A DNA stretch of 64,000 nt from Membranipora membranacea (GCA_914767715.1 OU612071.1:6183493-6247492), one strand, 5' to 3'. Counted from the stretch's first letter, positions 13,147 to 26,327 are shown. Made by a program: numbers and translations. Notes: a model not told the origin generated them from the letters alone.

Positions 13147-13534
13147 TTGTAAAGCTCTGCCTACTAACACCGTTTTTTCCATATGATTGGGAAACTTTTA
13201 GTCCGGCTATGGCTTGGTCAGGGTGCTACACAGGCTTATTAATATCTAGGCCTAATCCTTTCAATAACAATCCAATTCGGTCTGGTCCGCCTTCCTATCG
13301 TTCAATTTGAATTAATTAAACCAAACATTATTTAGTAATTTAATTAAGCCACGCCTCTTTAACAAAAAAACAAATGAATAGGTCAAGCTTTGCTCGCCGT
13401 ACTCAAGATAGAACGAGCAAGTGTTTTTGCCCATCTCTGGCATCTTGCAGAGCTAACCTAGCTATTCAATGCATCTGGCGGTACTAAAAGTGCCCCAATC
13501 CTATGGAAAATACGGTGTGTGTAGCCACAGCTTA
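13147..13534. mobile_element. TTAA-type MITE, family B, copy 1
   Basis: Terminal inverted repeats of about 45 bp share TTTTCCATA-GATTGGG near the left end and CAATCCTATGGAAAATA near the right end, followed by a terminal TTAA. It aligns over its whole length with 49843-50180, which keeps TTAA at both ends. This copy has an insert of about 40 bp in its right half. Confidence 0.72.
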
Positions 13535-14649
13535 ACAGGTCACTGGTCCTTAGACAAACAAGAGCGATATACATTTGAGGGTAGCTAAAGGCATTCTAAT
13601 CGTCTCAGAGAGTGTGTGTAAATTTAATTGTACCGATATATATGTTTTATTGGTTGAACATCGTACCACAAATAAAAGAATTGCACAGTGTACAAAACAC
13701 ATTAAAAACAGGTAACATTATATCTAGAGCTGCAAGTTGCGATGCTTCGCGTTACGTGTCTCAATATGTAGTCAGAGTCTGAGGATAGTTGGGGTAAGGA
13801 TTTTGGTATCACAAAACCACTGGATGTCCGATGCTAGATGTTTTCTTATAATTAACATCAACGTTGTGGTTACACAGAAAAGCGATCAACCACTAGATGA
13901 TATTGATCAACTATTATGGTGGTTATAACGCAACCACAGTAGCTTGAAAGACAATCGGTGACATCAGTTAATATTGACGTTAAACTCCTTGGATCAATAA
14001 AATATTGTAGAAAAAACTTACCTCCCAGAATAGCTAGATATCTTATGAACTATGTCATTTAAGTGCTTCTCGCAACAATTCGCCAATACAGGAACTGCAA
14101 CAAGATGTCAGAAAAATAGTCAAACACCGGATTCCAAAACCTGGAGTCAGGAGCAGTCTCATTTTGGGTATTAGAGGTCCAGGTTCAATTCCTAGCGCTG
14201 TCAGTCATATCTGATTTGGTGCTGACAAACCACTCACTAGCCAGGTCTTTGAGGGAGGGGACTAAAAACTCCGCAGTTCCGCTGTGTGTTCGCACACTAA
14301 ATACTCAGTAAACGGAACCCCCTCTTTCTATCTGATATGAAGTGAAGCCTTATTTCCGGCAGGCGTAGGTATAGGTAGCCTGTCTTGACAAGCTTTGTTC
14401 AGTGGGTGGGGGCAGGCGCACATAGCCTATAAACTCTTGCGCGCGAGCTATCTAGAAAGCTAGTTGTGTCTTCTTAATATCAAGTAAATAGCTCCCCAAT
14501 ATCACCAACGAATTTATATAGGAAAATCAGAGTTGTCTTCTATAAGGGGACAACCCTTATATCTTAAAAATAAACCTAGGCATGACACCATTTATGGAAC
14601 ATTAGCATTGAGGCGTTGAGGAATTCAATTGTGGACAACGTGACGACAT

Positions 14650-14941
14650 TTACTATGGTTCCATGGGTCGATTTTGTGGTTCACTCCAATTTCGGGAAAA
14701 ACATGAAAAGAATCTGCTGCGGCCGAGATTAGAACCCCGGCCTCCCGCATTAAATCCCTTTGAAGGCATTGTGTGCAACGCCGCTAACCATTCGGCCACG
14801 ACGCCAATTAGGAATAAACACGGTTCGGATATTCGCGTCCAAAAAGTCATTCGTCACAATCGGAATTTGACTTTAATGCCATTTCCATGGGGCGATTACT
14901 ACCGAAATCCTTACATAATCGATCCATGGAACCATAGTGAT
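14650..14941. mobile_element. TIR element carrying a tRNA-like sequence
   Basis: Inverted repeats of about 25 bp flank it: TACTATGGTTCCATGGGTCG at 14651 and ATCGATCCATGGAACCATAG near 14917. Between them, on the minus strand at about 14724-14808, is a serine/leucine-tRNA-like stretch with box A (TGGCCGAATGGTTAG) and box B (GGTTCTAATC). The acceptor stem does not pair, so it is a tRNA-derived relic. Confidence 0.55.
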
Positions 14942-16217
14942 TGGAAGTGTAGAAGCGATAATGCTATCATCAATTTACTGTCCACAATCCAGGTTTATTA
15001 TCGATTACTTATTTAAGGCAAAAAATATATCAAGTCTACGATTTTATCCTAGGATATAGCAGAGTTTCCTATGATTTCATAAGGGGTCAACTATCTTTCG
15101 CAATAGCTGACTCGCCAGAGTCAGAGCCAGAGTCTTCACTGCTTCAAAGCTCCTGAAGATAAGTATCCAAATCTGATATCATGGCAGTAAAGCGAAGGCA
15201 TTTTCCTAACATCATTAGGCTAGTCAGATTGACCCTAGATCAAGCCTAAGCCATGCCCTCAACACTGAAACATCAGATATGTGTCACCAACAAACTCTGC
15301 CAATACAAACAGCAGCATTCCACTTACTAAGATAGCCAAATAGTCAATTCTTGGTCTTGATATATTTGCATTAAACTTCTGAATCATGCATTGTGTAAAT
15401 CAATTGCAGGATTGCCACCCCTGACACTCATAGGGAGACAAAAACTTGTTCAAAAAAGGCAAAGTCAGACTTACCTGTGAAGATAAAGCAACTGGTCCAA
15501 AAGAGGCTCAAGTTGTTCCAGTCCGGTAGCTAGAAATTCCTTTGCTTAATTCCTACTGTAGTTATAAACAATAGGCTGTTTCCCTGAGACCGGCCTACTC
15601 TATTGTCGACTGGATATAAACATCAAATTCACCAAATAACCCTTGTCATGTAATCTAACGAGGAAATAACTTAGCCGATCGATCGATCAATCGCTTGACA
15701 GAGCTTAGCAGTGTATAATGTAATAAATGGTATTAGCGCATTCCAAAGAATAAATGTTTTGTCAGTTAACTGTCAATTCATAGTAGAGCTGGGCAGTGCA
15801 TGAAAATAGATCTCAATTGTTTTTAGATATTGCATTTCTTCTAGTGCAGTCCGTGCAGTCAGTCTCACAACAATGTGATGTCCTCAGTTTCCTTATCCTT
15901 CTATCACAACACCAGGATCCTTCCATATTTGTATGCTATGGTTTGTCTGATTTTAAAGATCTCAAGTACCCAACTGAAAAGAAGCTCCTAACCTGAAATC
16001 TGGGCAGTGCGAAGCCCTATGAATACTTGTCCTTGTATTGAATTTATAACAAAACAGTTGTTTTGCCAATTTTCAATGATGAGTCATGTTCACAAGGCCT
16101 GTCAAAGTCATGTGAGTATTTCATGCGGTCACATGATTTCAAGCGCATGTGATCACAGTTGATTGTAATGAAGCTTCCTCGTATTAAATAAGTAAAATGA
16201 TGAAATACTATCACCTT

Positions 16218-16422
16218 GCCTGTCTTGAAATGCTTTGTTCGGTGGGGGGGATTGGGGGTGGCAAAGCATATCCTATACAAATTGATTAGCGTGTCAGCAG
16301 GGCAGGTCCCAGGGTGTCAGGGAGTTACCTACCTGATCTCAAGAGGGAAAAATCCTTTTCTTAATAGCTCCTTGCAGGACAAGCTTTGTCCCCCCACCAC
16401 AGAAAAGCTTGTCAAGACAGGC
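16218..16422. mobile_element. Short TIR element, GCCTGTCTTGACAAG termini
   Basis: The left end GCCTGTCTTGAAATGC is followed by TTTGTTCGGTGGGGGG. The right end reads CCCCCCACCACAG followed by AAGCTTGTCAAGACAGGC. Solo or shortened relatives occur near 14378, 7920 and 36648-36705, so this is a dispersed family. Confidence 0.6.
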
Positions 16423-16884
16423 TAACTCTAACTATGAGTATAGGGTCAAAGTTTTATTCCAGTTTATTTAAAACAAACCCTATTGCTAGCTGTGCAAGCC
16501 AAGTTGTGAAGGCTGCACAAAGTACACGCTCTTCCAGTATACGATGACCTAAGCGATGACTCATACAATAGGCATATGATGTATATATCATATAATGTAA
16601 TATGATATAATACAATATAATACCAGCTGTTTCATCAACTACGTGATACCAGGGTACCTTCTGATAGAATTGAGCTGTTGGCAAACTGTATATATCTATA
16701 ATGACATAGTTTGATTAAGTGGCAGCACACATCGAGCATATTTAATAATATAACATAAATGTCAGCTGTTATGCATAGCTGATGATAATTACATTAGTGT
16801 TCATGGTTGAAGTATCATGGCATAAATTGGTAGAGAGTATGAGATCAAGGAAAACAGCTGCTATAATGATATTGCCTTGCCACA

Positions 16885-16927
16885 GTATGAGTTGTGCCCC
16901 TTCTTTCCCGGAGGGGACAACTCATAC
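16885..16927. repeat. Short hairpin repeat (GTTGTCCCC family), best copy
   Basis: Arms GTATGAGTTGT(G)CCCC and GGGGACAACTCATAC surround a short loop. The 15-bp arms match except for one indel. Similar hairpins recur across the window; see the finding on this family. Confidence 0.65.
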
Positions 16928-19098
16928 GGTCTAACAAAACTGTAATTTACAAGTCATTTAACCGTGACGTCTCACAAAGAAAATTGCACCTTCGCCATCA
17001 AGATTGCGAGATAGAAAGGCGAGCAAATTAGTACAGGGATGATTGATATTGTCAAGCAATAATCGAGAAGATGCAAGGGGGATTTTAACCTGAAATGCCC
17101 TTGACTGTCTTGTCAAACTCAACCAAGACATGCAAGTTTAAAAGACAGGCCTTAACCCCCCCCCAAGTTATGTAAGTGGGGGTCAGCGTGTAGAGTTCAT
17201 AACAGTCTAGTGTATATATAAAGATGACCCAGGCAAAAATGTGGCAAATAATTAAATGAGCTGAATCCACTGATATAAATATTCATGGATAAGGAGAAAA
17301 TATGTGGCCCTGAAAAAACTATGGCAATTTAATAATTAATGCTACAGCAGACCCCTTACTTGAATTTTCAAAGCTTGTTAATGCAGAGCAGTAAAGCTGC
17401 TTCAATCCACACTTAGTCTATAAGAAGATCAGGATAATCTTGATATATGCAGTCAGACAGTGCTCAGAAAAATTGGGAGGTACATAAACAACACACACTT
17501 TTTGTTGCCAATATGTCTCATATAAGAAATTATGTTGTCAGGAAGTGCAAATGGAAATGGTTTACATTTTATACTGCGCTGCCAAATCGCAACGACTGCC
17601 AGCGCTGGAATCCAACAAAGATCACTACCTGCTCAAATTGTTGAAACACAACAACGAGCCAATGAATAGATTTCTAGAAATGTTGTACTATCTAGAAAGA
17701 CTCTAGGCTAAATAATATTGATTATTAGCATTATCAATATGATACAATTAAAATGTTGACATAAGGCCATGTGGCTATCAAAAGATTAAGTTTATATCGA
17801 AGGTGAATAATGAGATAAAACTTAAAGCAATTGTCTCGTCTGAGGAAGTATGCAATATCATGCGATACAATGAGGAGGCAATGGTATCTAGGAGGCAATG
17901 ACTAGGAGCACAGCCTTCCCCTCCCCCTACAAAGTTATTCATCATTGTCAGGGGTGTATAGAACGGACTCACTCTAACTTCAGCAGCATGTCCCATTCCA
18001 CCTCTTTTTCTTCACTATACCTTATCTGAATGTTAAATTTTATATCCTGGCAAAAAGTATATACATCGTATATTATGATAAGAATGTAAAGTACACATAT
18101 TACTGCTGCGGGAGTACTTAAAATTGTCGACATGAGAAATATTTCACCACTTAGTACTTAGTACTTAGTACTTGATAAGAGTATCAAATGGGCATTTCAC
18201 TTGTTGTTATGATATATTATTGATGTAAGTATCACTTATATATTTAATTTTGGCAAGGTCAGTAATTAGGACAACCTGCAATTTCACAGTCTGTCATTTA
18301 AAATACATAACAAGGTGGCCTCTGTTTGCGTCACACATCTGAAAATAGCACAGAATTAACCATTCACAGACAGTCGCTAAATAGAGCTCATGTGACTATC
18401 TCTTATCCGTGTAATTAATGTTACAGGAAAATGTCAAACACATATCTACGATTTACGTCACACCCCTGATAAGAGCACACAATGACTTGTTTACTGATGT
18501 TGATGTGAGGTGTCTTATCATTGTGATTATTTCATGGCAACAGACTTTTAGGTGTTTATGACATCGCCTTCACCAACACACTACCTGCTTAAATTATGTT
18601 GATGCGTCGCAACTAGGGAAACATAGCAACAAGCTTATGTGATTATACCTACAGAGATTTGTACTGCACAGATAATTTCTGAAAATAACAATATGACTTA
18701 TTGTAATTTTTCATTAATAGATATGGTAAATCAATGTGAATGCTAGCTTAAATATGTATACAGTGGTGTGAACCAAAAATACGTCATCTTAAACAAATGT
18801 GGAGATCGAGATAAAATATAATGCTGCAGTGTAATTGAAGCAGGGGGAGAGGGGCTCCAGAAAACACGCACTGGTAGCACAACCCCCCTTCCCCTTCCTA
18901 AAAACACCAAACTTTTAGTTGATATCATCAAATTAAATCATAATAAACAGTAGTAAACGGTATAGATAACTAGCACACTCACACTTAACCAGCATCTGTG
19001 ACCCATTTTCATTTTCTTGTTATCTGCTTATATAATTTAACAAACTGATTGTTTAGACTTATTTTTATTCACAAGTATCTGTTATCTCAACGTATCTC

Positions 19099-22000
19099 TT
19101 ATTCCGAAGACATGAAGAAGTCAACACCAGCTTGGCGTAGGCTCCCGTATTTGTCTTTGTTGGATAAACCACCCTGACGAATTATAAAAACAGAGAAAAT
19201 TCAGGTGACCGCAAAATTTTGATTCACACAAACTTGTCATAATATGAAGGATGCGATAAGATTATTGTTGAGAGTTGGGTACAAGCATTGCCCTGTTTCG
19301 AATCAGTAAGAGGAGCGGGACAATCCACATCGGAAACATAGAATCATGTCAAATTATATTTTACTCAGATATACAACATAACTCACGGAGGCATCCTAGT
19401 GATGACCAGCATATTCAGTATCGGATATCTGCTCTCGTCTGCAATTCTGTCTGTGAGACTCTGCTTTAAATCTATGGGTATTTCCGTAACTGTGCCGTCA
19501 AATGTGACATCAGTAGACCAGGTTATTGTCAGAGTATCATTCTCACAACTCAGCTTAGCCTGAGAGCCGACTTGTGGACTGCAGTCTACAAATATATCAA
19601 ATACATTCGACTGTCGCTGACTTGATACATCACACAGCGACAAATGATTGCTTTGAGATTGCTGTATTTTGGAAGGACTGCTATCAACCAAAACCTCTTG
19701 ATACACGAAAGAAAGAATGTCATAATTTGTAAAATTGTTTCAAGTGGAGTGGTGATTTGTGATGTGTAGAGAGCTCCATCTTTGTAATGAAACATAGTGG
19801 TAAAGCAAAGTAGCCAATAAGGAGGCAGAGTGTTCGCTTACTAATAAGAAAGGATTGTCCTCTCTCAAAAAATACATTACATCAAACAATAGACAGTGTA
19901 GGCGCATCTAGAGAGCATAAAACTTTTATCGTTACGCAGCGTTTCAAGGGTCTGTTTATTTAAAGCATTAGAGATTATGGCTCACCATATTGGCATATTT
20001 CCTTTATCTTGTTGACGTTGCTATTAGCGAGGGTTGTGAGAGCGGTTAGAGCAACCTTATCAGTCATCACTGTACACTTTATATCGTACTCAGCAACCAG
20101 TTCTATTCGTCTCAGCAACAAATAATCTACAACATTAATAACTCACAGATAATATTACTGTGGGTGTTAAAGTCCAGACTTGGAGTTTTCATACGGTAAC
20201 CTCACTATTTCAATTCCATTAAATCAAACATCGGTAACAATATTGATGCGCCCTGAAAAACACTGACCACGTGACAAGGCTACAATATTGTCACAACTCT
20301 TTTATATAAATCAAATATCTTAGTCTGTACCTTTAATTTCCACTTTGAATGAACAGTTTGTATTTCTTCCGTTTACGCGATAATTGTAGACCCCAACAGG
20401 TAGTTCCAGGGTATGAGTAGTGTCATCTAGTGTGATATCCAGTGTAGATAACCCAGTAGAAGACGATACAATTCCCCTGACGACCTCTTGACACTCTCCA
20501 TTCTCAGATATTGTACCTGAATAATAAAAAGTAGATTTCCCCGCAATGACATTAACCACATTATGAAGGTTGACTGACATCTATACTAGATATGTGTAAT
20601 GTCAAGTCACCAAGTTTGTCCAAAGAAGGAGAAAAACACCACAAGGTTCCCGGCGTCTACCAGCAGTAAGAAACATATAGCTGAGCTTCATTATGATACT
20701 GACTACTTATTAAAGCAAAGATGGCCATTTAGAAATTCAGTGCAGTGCAGTGTACCGATTGTTTTGGGTCTAGATGACTGTGTATTTGGTACTACAAGGT
20801 AAGATAATGAGCAGCTAAAAAACATCATCTAATAAGGTGAATGTATACTCACCATTATTTATAACCGAAATATTAGTGGTACAATTGTCTCTGTGAAAGG
20901 CATGAGTACCAACTGATAACTCAGATTGTACATCAGGAGTGACCTCGAATAATGCTCTCTCCTCATCAGATGTCACATAAAGTGTCAAGTTTCTGTCTTG
21001 GCAAGTTCTCTGAGTAGTAATGGTCGGTGTGGTAGTTGTAGTTGTTGTCGTCAGTTTTGGATCTACAAAATAAACAATTTTGAAGTGGTTGAGATTTTGG
21101 AGATTTTAATACCTAATTCAAACGGGAAAACTAAAATAAATACTCTGGTGACGACAGGATCGAGTGACATGCTTCATCCACTGATGACTGTGCCACTAGT
21201 GGTACCAATGGTAGTCATATGAGGATGTAGTAGAAATTTCCAGGCTGCTATTCTGATTCATGATTTAATAATTTCACATCTCCTTTTTCAGATCATCTTT
21301 TATTGTAAGGCAAAGGGAGATAAAATTTATCAAAGATTCATTTATAATAACAATTTTTTTCACTCACCAGCTCATCAACTTCAACTTGAGATAACAAGAA
21401 AAAGACAATAAGATTATTATATATGATACTGTGTACTCACAAATAAACTTCTGGATTCTGCTGTCTTATCCAACGTACAGAGAATTATTAGTGATAAGTA
21501 GAGAGGAGGGGCGGTACAGACATCCTGAGCAGATATCCAGTGTGGTTACTCTGTCTGTGTTCAGGTCCACTAGCCGGATCTTGCTGTTGCCCTCATCGGC
21601 ACTGAGTAGTGTCTGATGACCTATGAATGCGAGGTCACCTAGGTAGCTGAATAGAGAGTCTAGGAGAGAGCTGTCTCTGTATCCTGTATTCTCTGGAGAC
21701 CCTGAGATAAGCGTAATTATCTTATGTCTGTATGTGATATGGTAAAGAGCTCCATACGCTGCTATGACATACAGGTCACCATTCTCATCCTGTGGCAGGT
21801 GCATGACATGTGAGAGGATGTCAGACTTAACAAAAGTACCGACCACTGCTGTATTTATATTTACTGTTCTCACAGCATTGTTACCGAAATCAATGACGAG
21901 AAGTTGTCTGTCAATCTTATTGTCTATTAAAACAGAACCAGGATAGTAGAACTGACCCTTGGGACCATCTAAGTATCCCTGATTCTTACCATATGACGAA

Positions 22001-23043
22001 CACTGTCCACTGAAGACAGAGGTGTCTCCTGTAAGACGGTTTATCTCTCTCAGGCAGAGATTAAAACGGTCAGCTACAACTACACGCTCATCTGTGATCT
22101 GTACGAATCCAGTGATCCAGGTGAACCGAGCCAAATTTGAGCAAATTTTGTGTCACAGATCACTTGTCTTGTCTCATGTGGGGGAGGGTAGTGGTACGAG
22201 ACCGTACTCTCTAGACAACAGGTGATTGACACCCATAGGGCTCGATGACCCCGGGACAATTTTGATGATTACTGATAGAACACATTCTTGATGTTTGAAG
22301 GAAGAGTGGTTTCATCGGTTGCTTTTGTGATTACAAGAGTTGGTTGAGCTTGAGAAGTGTGTGCTTTGTGAGAGTTTAGGGTTGATGTATGATTTGTGTT
22401 TTGTGGTTTGTGGGTAGGGATAAGCCTGGGTAAATCCATCGAGACGAGAGCGGGAATTGAACCTAAGACCTCTCGCTTGATAGCAAGGATGTGATAATTT
22501 GCGCTATCAAAACTTCACAGATCACAAGGAGTACTATCTTTTCAGGAGGTTATTCCGTCGTCCAACTTTCAACATATTCAACCCACTATATATTATCACA
22601 CCAACCTGGATATGTATATTAACCTGATACTAACGAAATGTGACTCACCGATTAATTAGAGACTGTGTATCCTGATCAATACACCAACCAGTGTTCAGAG
22701 TCCAACAGAAAAAAACCTGTAAAATGGCAACGTTGATTTAGTTTATCGCAAGAGAAGCTATCAAGATACTAAAGGGGACAGGGGACAATTCCCTATAAAG
22801 GGGACAGGGGACAATTCCCTATAAAGGGGACAGGGGACAATTCCCTATAAAGGCAACACTGACCACCTTGGAGAGAATTTCTCAAATTAGTGTAATGTCA
22901 GGGTTAAAGTGAGACATGCTCAAACTCTCAAAAAGCTATCTCTACGTTTTTTTCCCCAGAATTATAACGCATCCATTTCGATGTTACTATATAATCACAA
23001 TCCTCCTTGTACTTACAAGCAAAAGTGCAAGTCTCAGCTCCAT
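19099..23043 (-). CDS. Secreted NHL-repeat beta-propeller protein with Cys-containing beta modules (in-frame TAA; may be a pseudogene)
   Basis: Exon 23017-23043 (MELRLALLL) joins in phase 0 to 22649-22716 (VFFCWTLNTGWC...), giving a clear signal peptide. The propeller exon (21441 to about 22134) shows NHL blades such as VVVADRFNLCLREI, LLVIDFGNNAVRTV, DLYVIAAYGALY and NSKIRLVDL. TAA at 21466-21468 falls inside the last blade (NSLYVG, stop, DSRIQKFI); the frame then continues to a GTGAGT donor. Exons 20853-21062 (Thr-rich linker and a beta module with two Cys), 20331-20573, 19986-20126 and 19387-19696 join in phase 1 without error. A 10-base exon at 19283-19292 would restore phase to a last exon 19099-19173 ending FFMSSE. 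No membrane segment was seen, so it is likely extracellular. The join from exon 2 to the propeller exon is unresolved, and a SINE lies there. Confidence 0.62.
22163..22512 (-). mobile_element. tRNA-derived SINE with 11-bp target duplication
   Basis: Direct repeats TCACAGATCAC occur at about 22152-22162 and 22513-22523. On the minus strand the element starts with a tRNA-like head (GATAGCGCAAATTATCAC, box B GGTTCAATTCC) and ends in ACAAG units. It lies directly against the NHL propeller exon of the gene at 19099-23043. Confidence 0.72.
22771..22852. repeat. Tandem repeat, three 26-bp units
   Basis: Three near-perfect copies of GGGGACAGGGGACAATTCCC followed by TATAAA. Each unit contains the GGGGACAA word seen in the dispersed hairpins. 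It lies just upstream of exon 2 of the NHL gene, in its first intron. Confidence 0.85.
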
Positions 23044-23908
23044 AATTCTTAACAGGCCGATCACCTCTTTGGAATTATAGTGATATTCGCTCTACACCTC
23101 CAGTCTCACCACAGTACGGGGAACGTATGAAAGCTTCAGCAAACAAATACCAAAAGCAGAGTAATGCAGCTATATATAACCTTGTATGTTTTATGTGCGT
23201 CAAGCTTCTGATAAGAAAGCGAAGGAAATGTTTCTTTGCTCAGTACTGAATACTGTTGACTTGAAAATCTCTTATCAGTGCAAATATCATAAGGTCAGTA
23301 AATCGGACACTACCATGTTTCCTGTGTTAAGAAAGTTCGCAATAACGGACCTTGTTACTGCTGTGTGGCCAGAGACCTGATAAGATGGAAAAGTGAAACT
23401 ATTACCGCTAAGTAACAAATCATGTTGACATTTATGCCCCTTATGAATGAATATAATACAGGATTCATTAATTATAGACATTTTACCCTTATGGAATGCA
23501 AATGAGTTCGCAGGTTTCATTCACCTGCGAACCGGGCTTAGAAACAACATCATCATCCTCGTAATGGCATGATTAGGTTTATCATCAGGACCAATGTTTA
23601 CAAGTCTGAGTCAGGTTCATCGATTGTGTTAATATATAATTAGGAAGGAAAACTCCTTGTTTCTTACCAATATTTATCATCTACAGCGAACAATTCTAGT
23701 GGTGTCAAATAAAGTTTTTAATTGTATCTAACTTATTGTTCACTATTAATTTAATTCAATTATCATTGAGACTCTCAAAATTTGCAAAACAACATTGCAG
23801 CTAGCTTGACCTTTGAAACTGCTAAATTGCAGAATATTAGCCTGAGATTATTCTATATGTTATAATTGTTTATAACGACCAAACTGTGAGATAGCTGTAA
23901 TATCCCAG

Positions 23909-24560
23909 CAAACGCAAAATGTTTTTTAAATGTTTTGTACCTCGTGATAATGTTGTGATCGGGCAATTGCATTCAAGAGCATACTCCCTGATATTGTTGT
24001 ATGATATCGGGTTGACTGGCTGAAACGCAGCTCATTGGAGATATCATATTATTGTGTTTAAAACATCGCCTCAAAATGTTATTCCCATCACCTCACAAAA
24101 TTATTTTTTGTAACATTATCAGCAAGTTTTGACATAACGCTCTAACGACAAGCTATCCAAAATGTTCCCATAACTCCAATATAATATCTAGCAATAATGA
24201 TATCCAATCTTTGTTTTAACAATTTTGTGTAACATTATCCACCTGTTGTGACATAACGTTCTAACGAGAAGTTTTCCAAAATGCTATGATAACTCAGATA
24301 TAATATCCAGCATGATTGATATGCCATGTCCTTGTTGTAACAAGGTGCACCGACTGTTACTGTAACATCTAGTGGAATTGACTATTATGGCAATTTGACA
24401 AAAATGCTTTCATGACACTCTGTTAATGTTCTGAATGACTTCGTGGAATGACATCACTACAACTTCTTGAAGCTTATCCAGCAATAACATCATGGCAAAA
24501 CAGGTGTAAAATTGTTCTCTCAAAATCATTTTGTAACCTGATCAAAACAATATCAATGAA
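23909..24560. mobile_element. MITE with CCCAGCAAAC terminus and tandem internal units
   Basis: The left end reads TCCCAGCAAACGCAAAATGT. The same word in reverse (ATTTTGTGTTTGCTGGGA) ends the related element near 37919. Inside, two direct units of about 123 bp run at 24107-24229 and 24230-24352; each contains GTAACATTATC, GACATAACG and CCAAAATG. The right boundary is not clear. Confidence 0.5.
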
Positions 24561-25827
24561 TAATCATCAGTAATTATATGATTACTGTGTCTCAGAGCTT
24601 TACAAAATTTTATCAATAGATATTACAGATAGTATATTTTATTATCTTTCATTTTATCTGTTTAGAAACATTATTCTGACTGCAACTTGTGAGTGAATAA
24701 GTGGTTTCCACCATTTGAATAGCATACTTTTAGTTGTGGGAGGATTCTAGGCTAATGAGGCTTGGGTCAACGTTTACAACAATTGTGAAAGGTTGATAGT
24801 CATGCTGCGGCCCATCATGCTGGGCTTTGACGATTGGCTGTATTTTGCTGCAAGGCACGCAGCTGAGTTTAACGAGGTTTTATGTTTGTCGTCGTCTACC
24901 ATGTGTCCACAAGCAGTGCGAATAATAACCACCATACCAGTTCTAATTTGTTCTGAAAAATTGACATTTCTAACCCTCATTTTATGCGTATGTCACATGG
25001 GCTTATGCAAAATTAACATCCGATGATGAATTGGGAGTTGTTCTCTCATGAACCATAATGTCATTGGGACTGCATCACGTTTATCATCTAAGCATAACCC
25101 AGGAATTATGCACAGATGCTACAATTCCGTACGCAAACTGGTTGGACCACATGCCATCGGAATTTTAACTTCATGTAGGAAGATCATGTACAATAATATT
25201 AGCTGCTTTAAATTGGAAGATAGGAATCATACAATATGACTTTTTGTTGACTATGCAGGAATGTGCACAGCAGCGTATCAAGTTTGAGAACTACCGCTAA
25301 TTCTGTTTCAAGGTTTAAAATCTGATGTCACAAAGACAATCAGCCATACATTTAATAACACAAAATTACAACCCGTACACGTGGGCACTGCCCTATATTT
25401 AATAAATTGCTTTGCTTGCTTCAACATAAATAACTGCAGAATAGAAATCCCTGAATTAGGAGAAAAGCTATTGTAAACAATTTTATGCTCCCACTTGCAT
25501 AAAAAATAGCATTTATACATTGTTCGAATAAATTCCTAAGGTTCAAGGATTCCACACCATGCAATAATTGTTCATCACCTGAGGGATTGCTCATTTGGCA
25601 CTATTGAATTACTTTTAGGGCCTGGTGTTGTCTGAAAAAGTGGAAATTATATTAAAAAAAAGCGATGTTCGAAGCTTTTCTGGATCTATTGTCAGGAGAA
25701 AAATCTGAGAAGGGCACAATCGGATCGTTAATCCTGATAGACCACTATGGCTAGATTTGACCTGAAGGCAGTCAGGGTAGAAATAGTTTGCAGGCAAACC
25801 AACAATAAACAATAGTGATCACTACAT

Positions 25828-26327
25828 CATAGGTGCCCAAACTTGTCCTACCATGGGTCATATTCGCAGTTTAGAAAATGTCCGTGGGCCAAGAGTAGTT
25901 ATGCTTGGTGATTATTGATAGTCGCTAGGAGGCCCCATAACAAATATTTTGCTTCATAATTTTGAACATTGCATGAGGTAATAATTTTTGGGGCGAATAA
26001 GAGGGCGGCTTATAAAAACGGGAGAATCACAACCATTCAGGGGCGTATTGTAATTATTTTTGATGTAGAGAACTAATTCAACAAGTGGGAATTTTTTTGG
26101 TGTCCTTTTCAGACAGATGTTCTCTAGTTCTGTTCTCTATTCAGTTGTAGGCCAATCCATGTAAGTTTTTTAAGAAAACAGACCATGTTGCATGGTATGA
26201 GTTATCAGGACATTTGCGCCCGCATGAATTATCGCCGTTTGTAGAGTGTCACGATGGCAATTGAGCCACTTAAATTTGCTAGTTGTGGGCCACATTTGGC
26301 CCATGGGCCCCAATTTGGACACCCTTG
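25828..26327. mobile_element. hAT-type MITE with 8-bp target duplication
   Basis: The 500-bp element is flanked by CACTACAT at 25820-25827 and 26328-26335. Termini are CATAGGTGCCCAAAC on the left and, reverse complemented, CAAGGGTGTCCAAATTGGGG on the right, matching the CAnnGGTGnCCAAA form of hAT ends. The inner parts carry CCATGGG and GGCCCATGGGCC. No transposase frame remains. Confidence 0.85.

Larger units (their letters stand above)
15000..19090. other. Gene-free interval with small repeats
   Basis: No coding exon could be supported. It may hold the non-coding 5' exons of the NTase gene: minus-strand GTAAGT-like donors occur at about 14022 and 15475. It also holds the TIR element at 16218-16422, the hairpin at 16885-16927, a poly-C run near 17158 and a triple TTAGTAC repeat near 18152. 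Confidence 0.5.

Noticed and set aside
9755-21468. A variant genetic code in which TAA is read as an amino acid
   Set aside because: TAA also ends the tyrosinase and receptor frames at the expected places, and all other exons follow the standard code. Two isolated TAA codons do not support recoding of the whole code.
22164-22300. Extra upstream coding exon of the NHL gene (open frame in the same register, minus strand)
   Set aside because: It lies inside the SINE bounded by the TCACAGATCAC duplications and is separated from the NHL frame by two TGA codons.
22771-22852. CRISPR-like array
   Set aside because: Three contiguous 26-bp units without spacers in a eukaryotic intron form an ordinary minisatellite.
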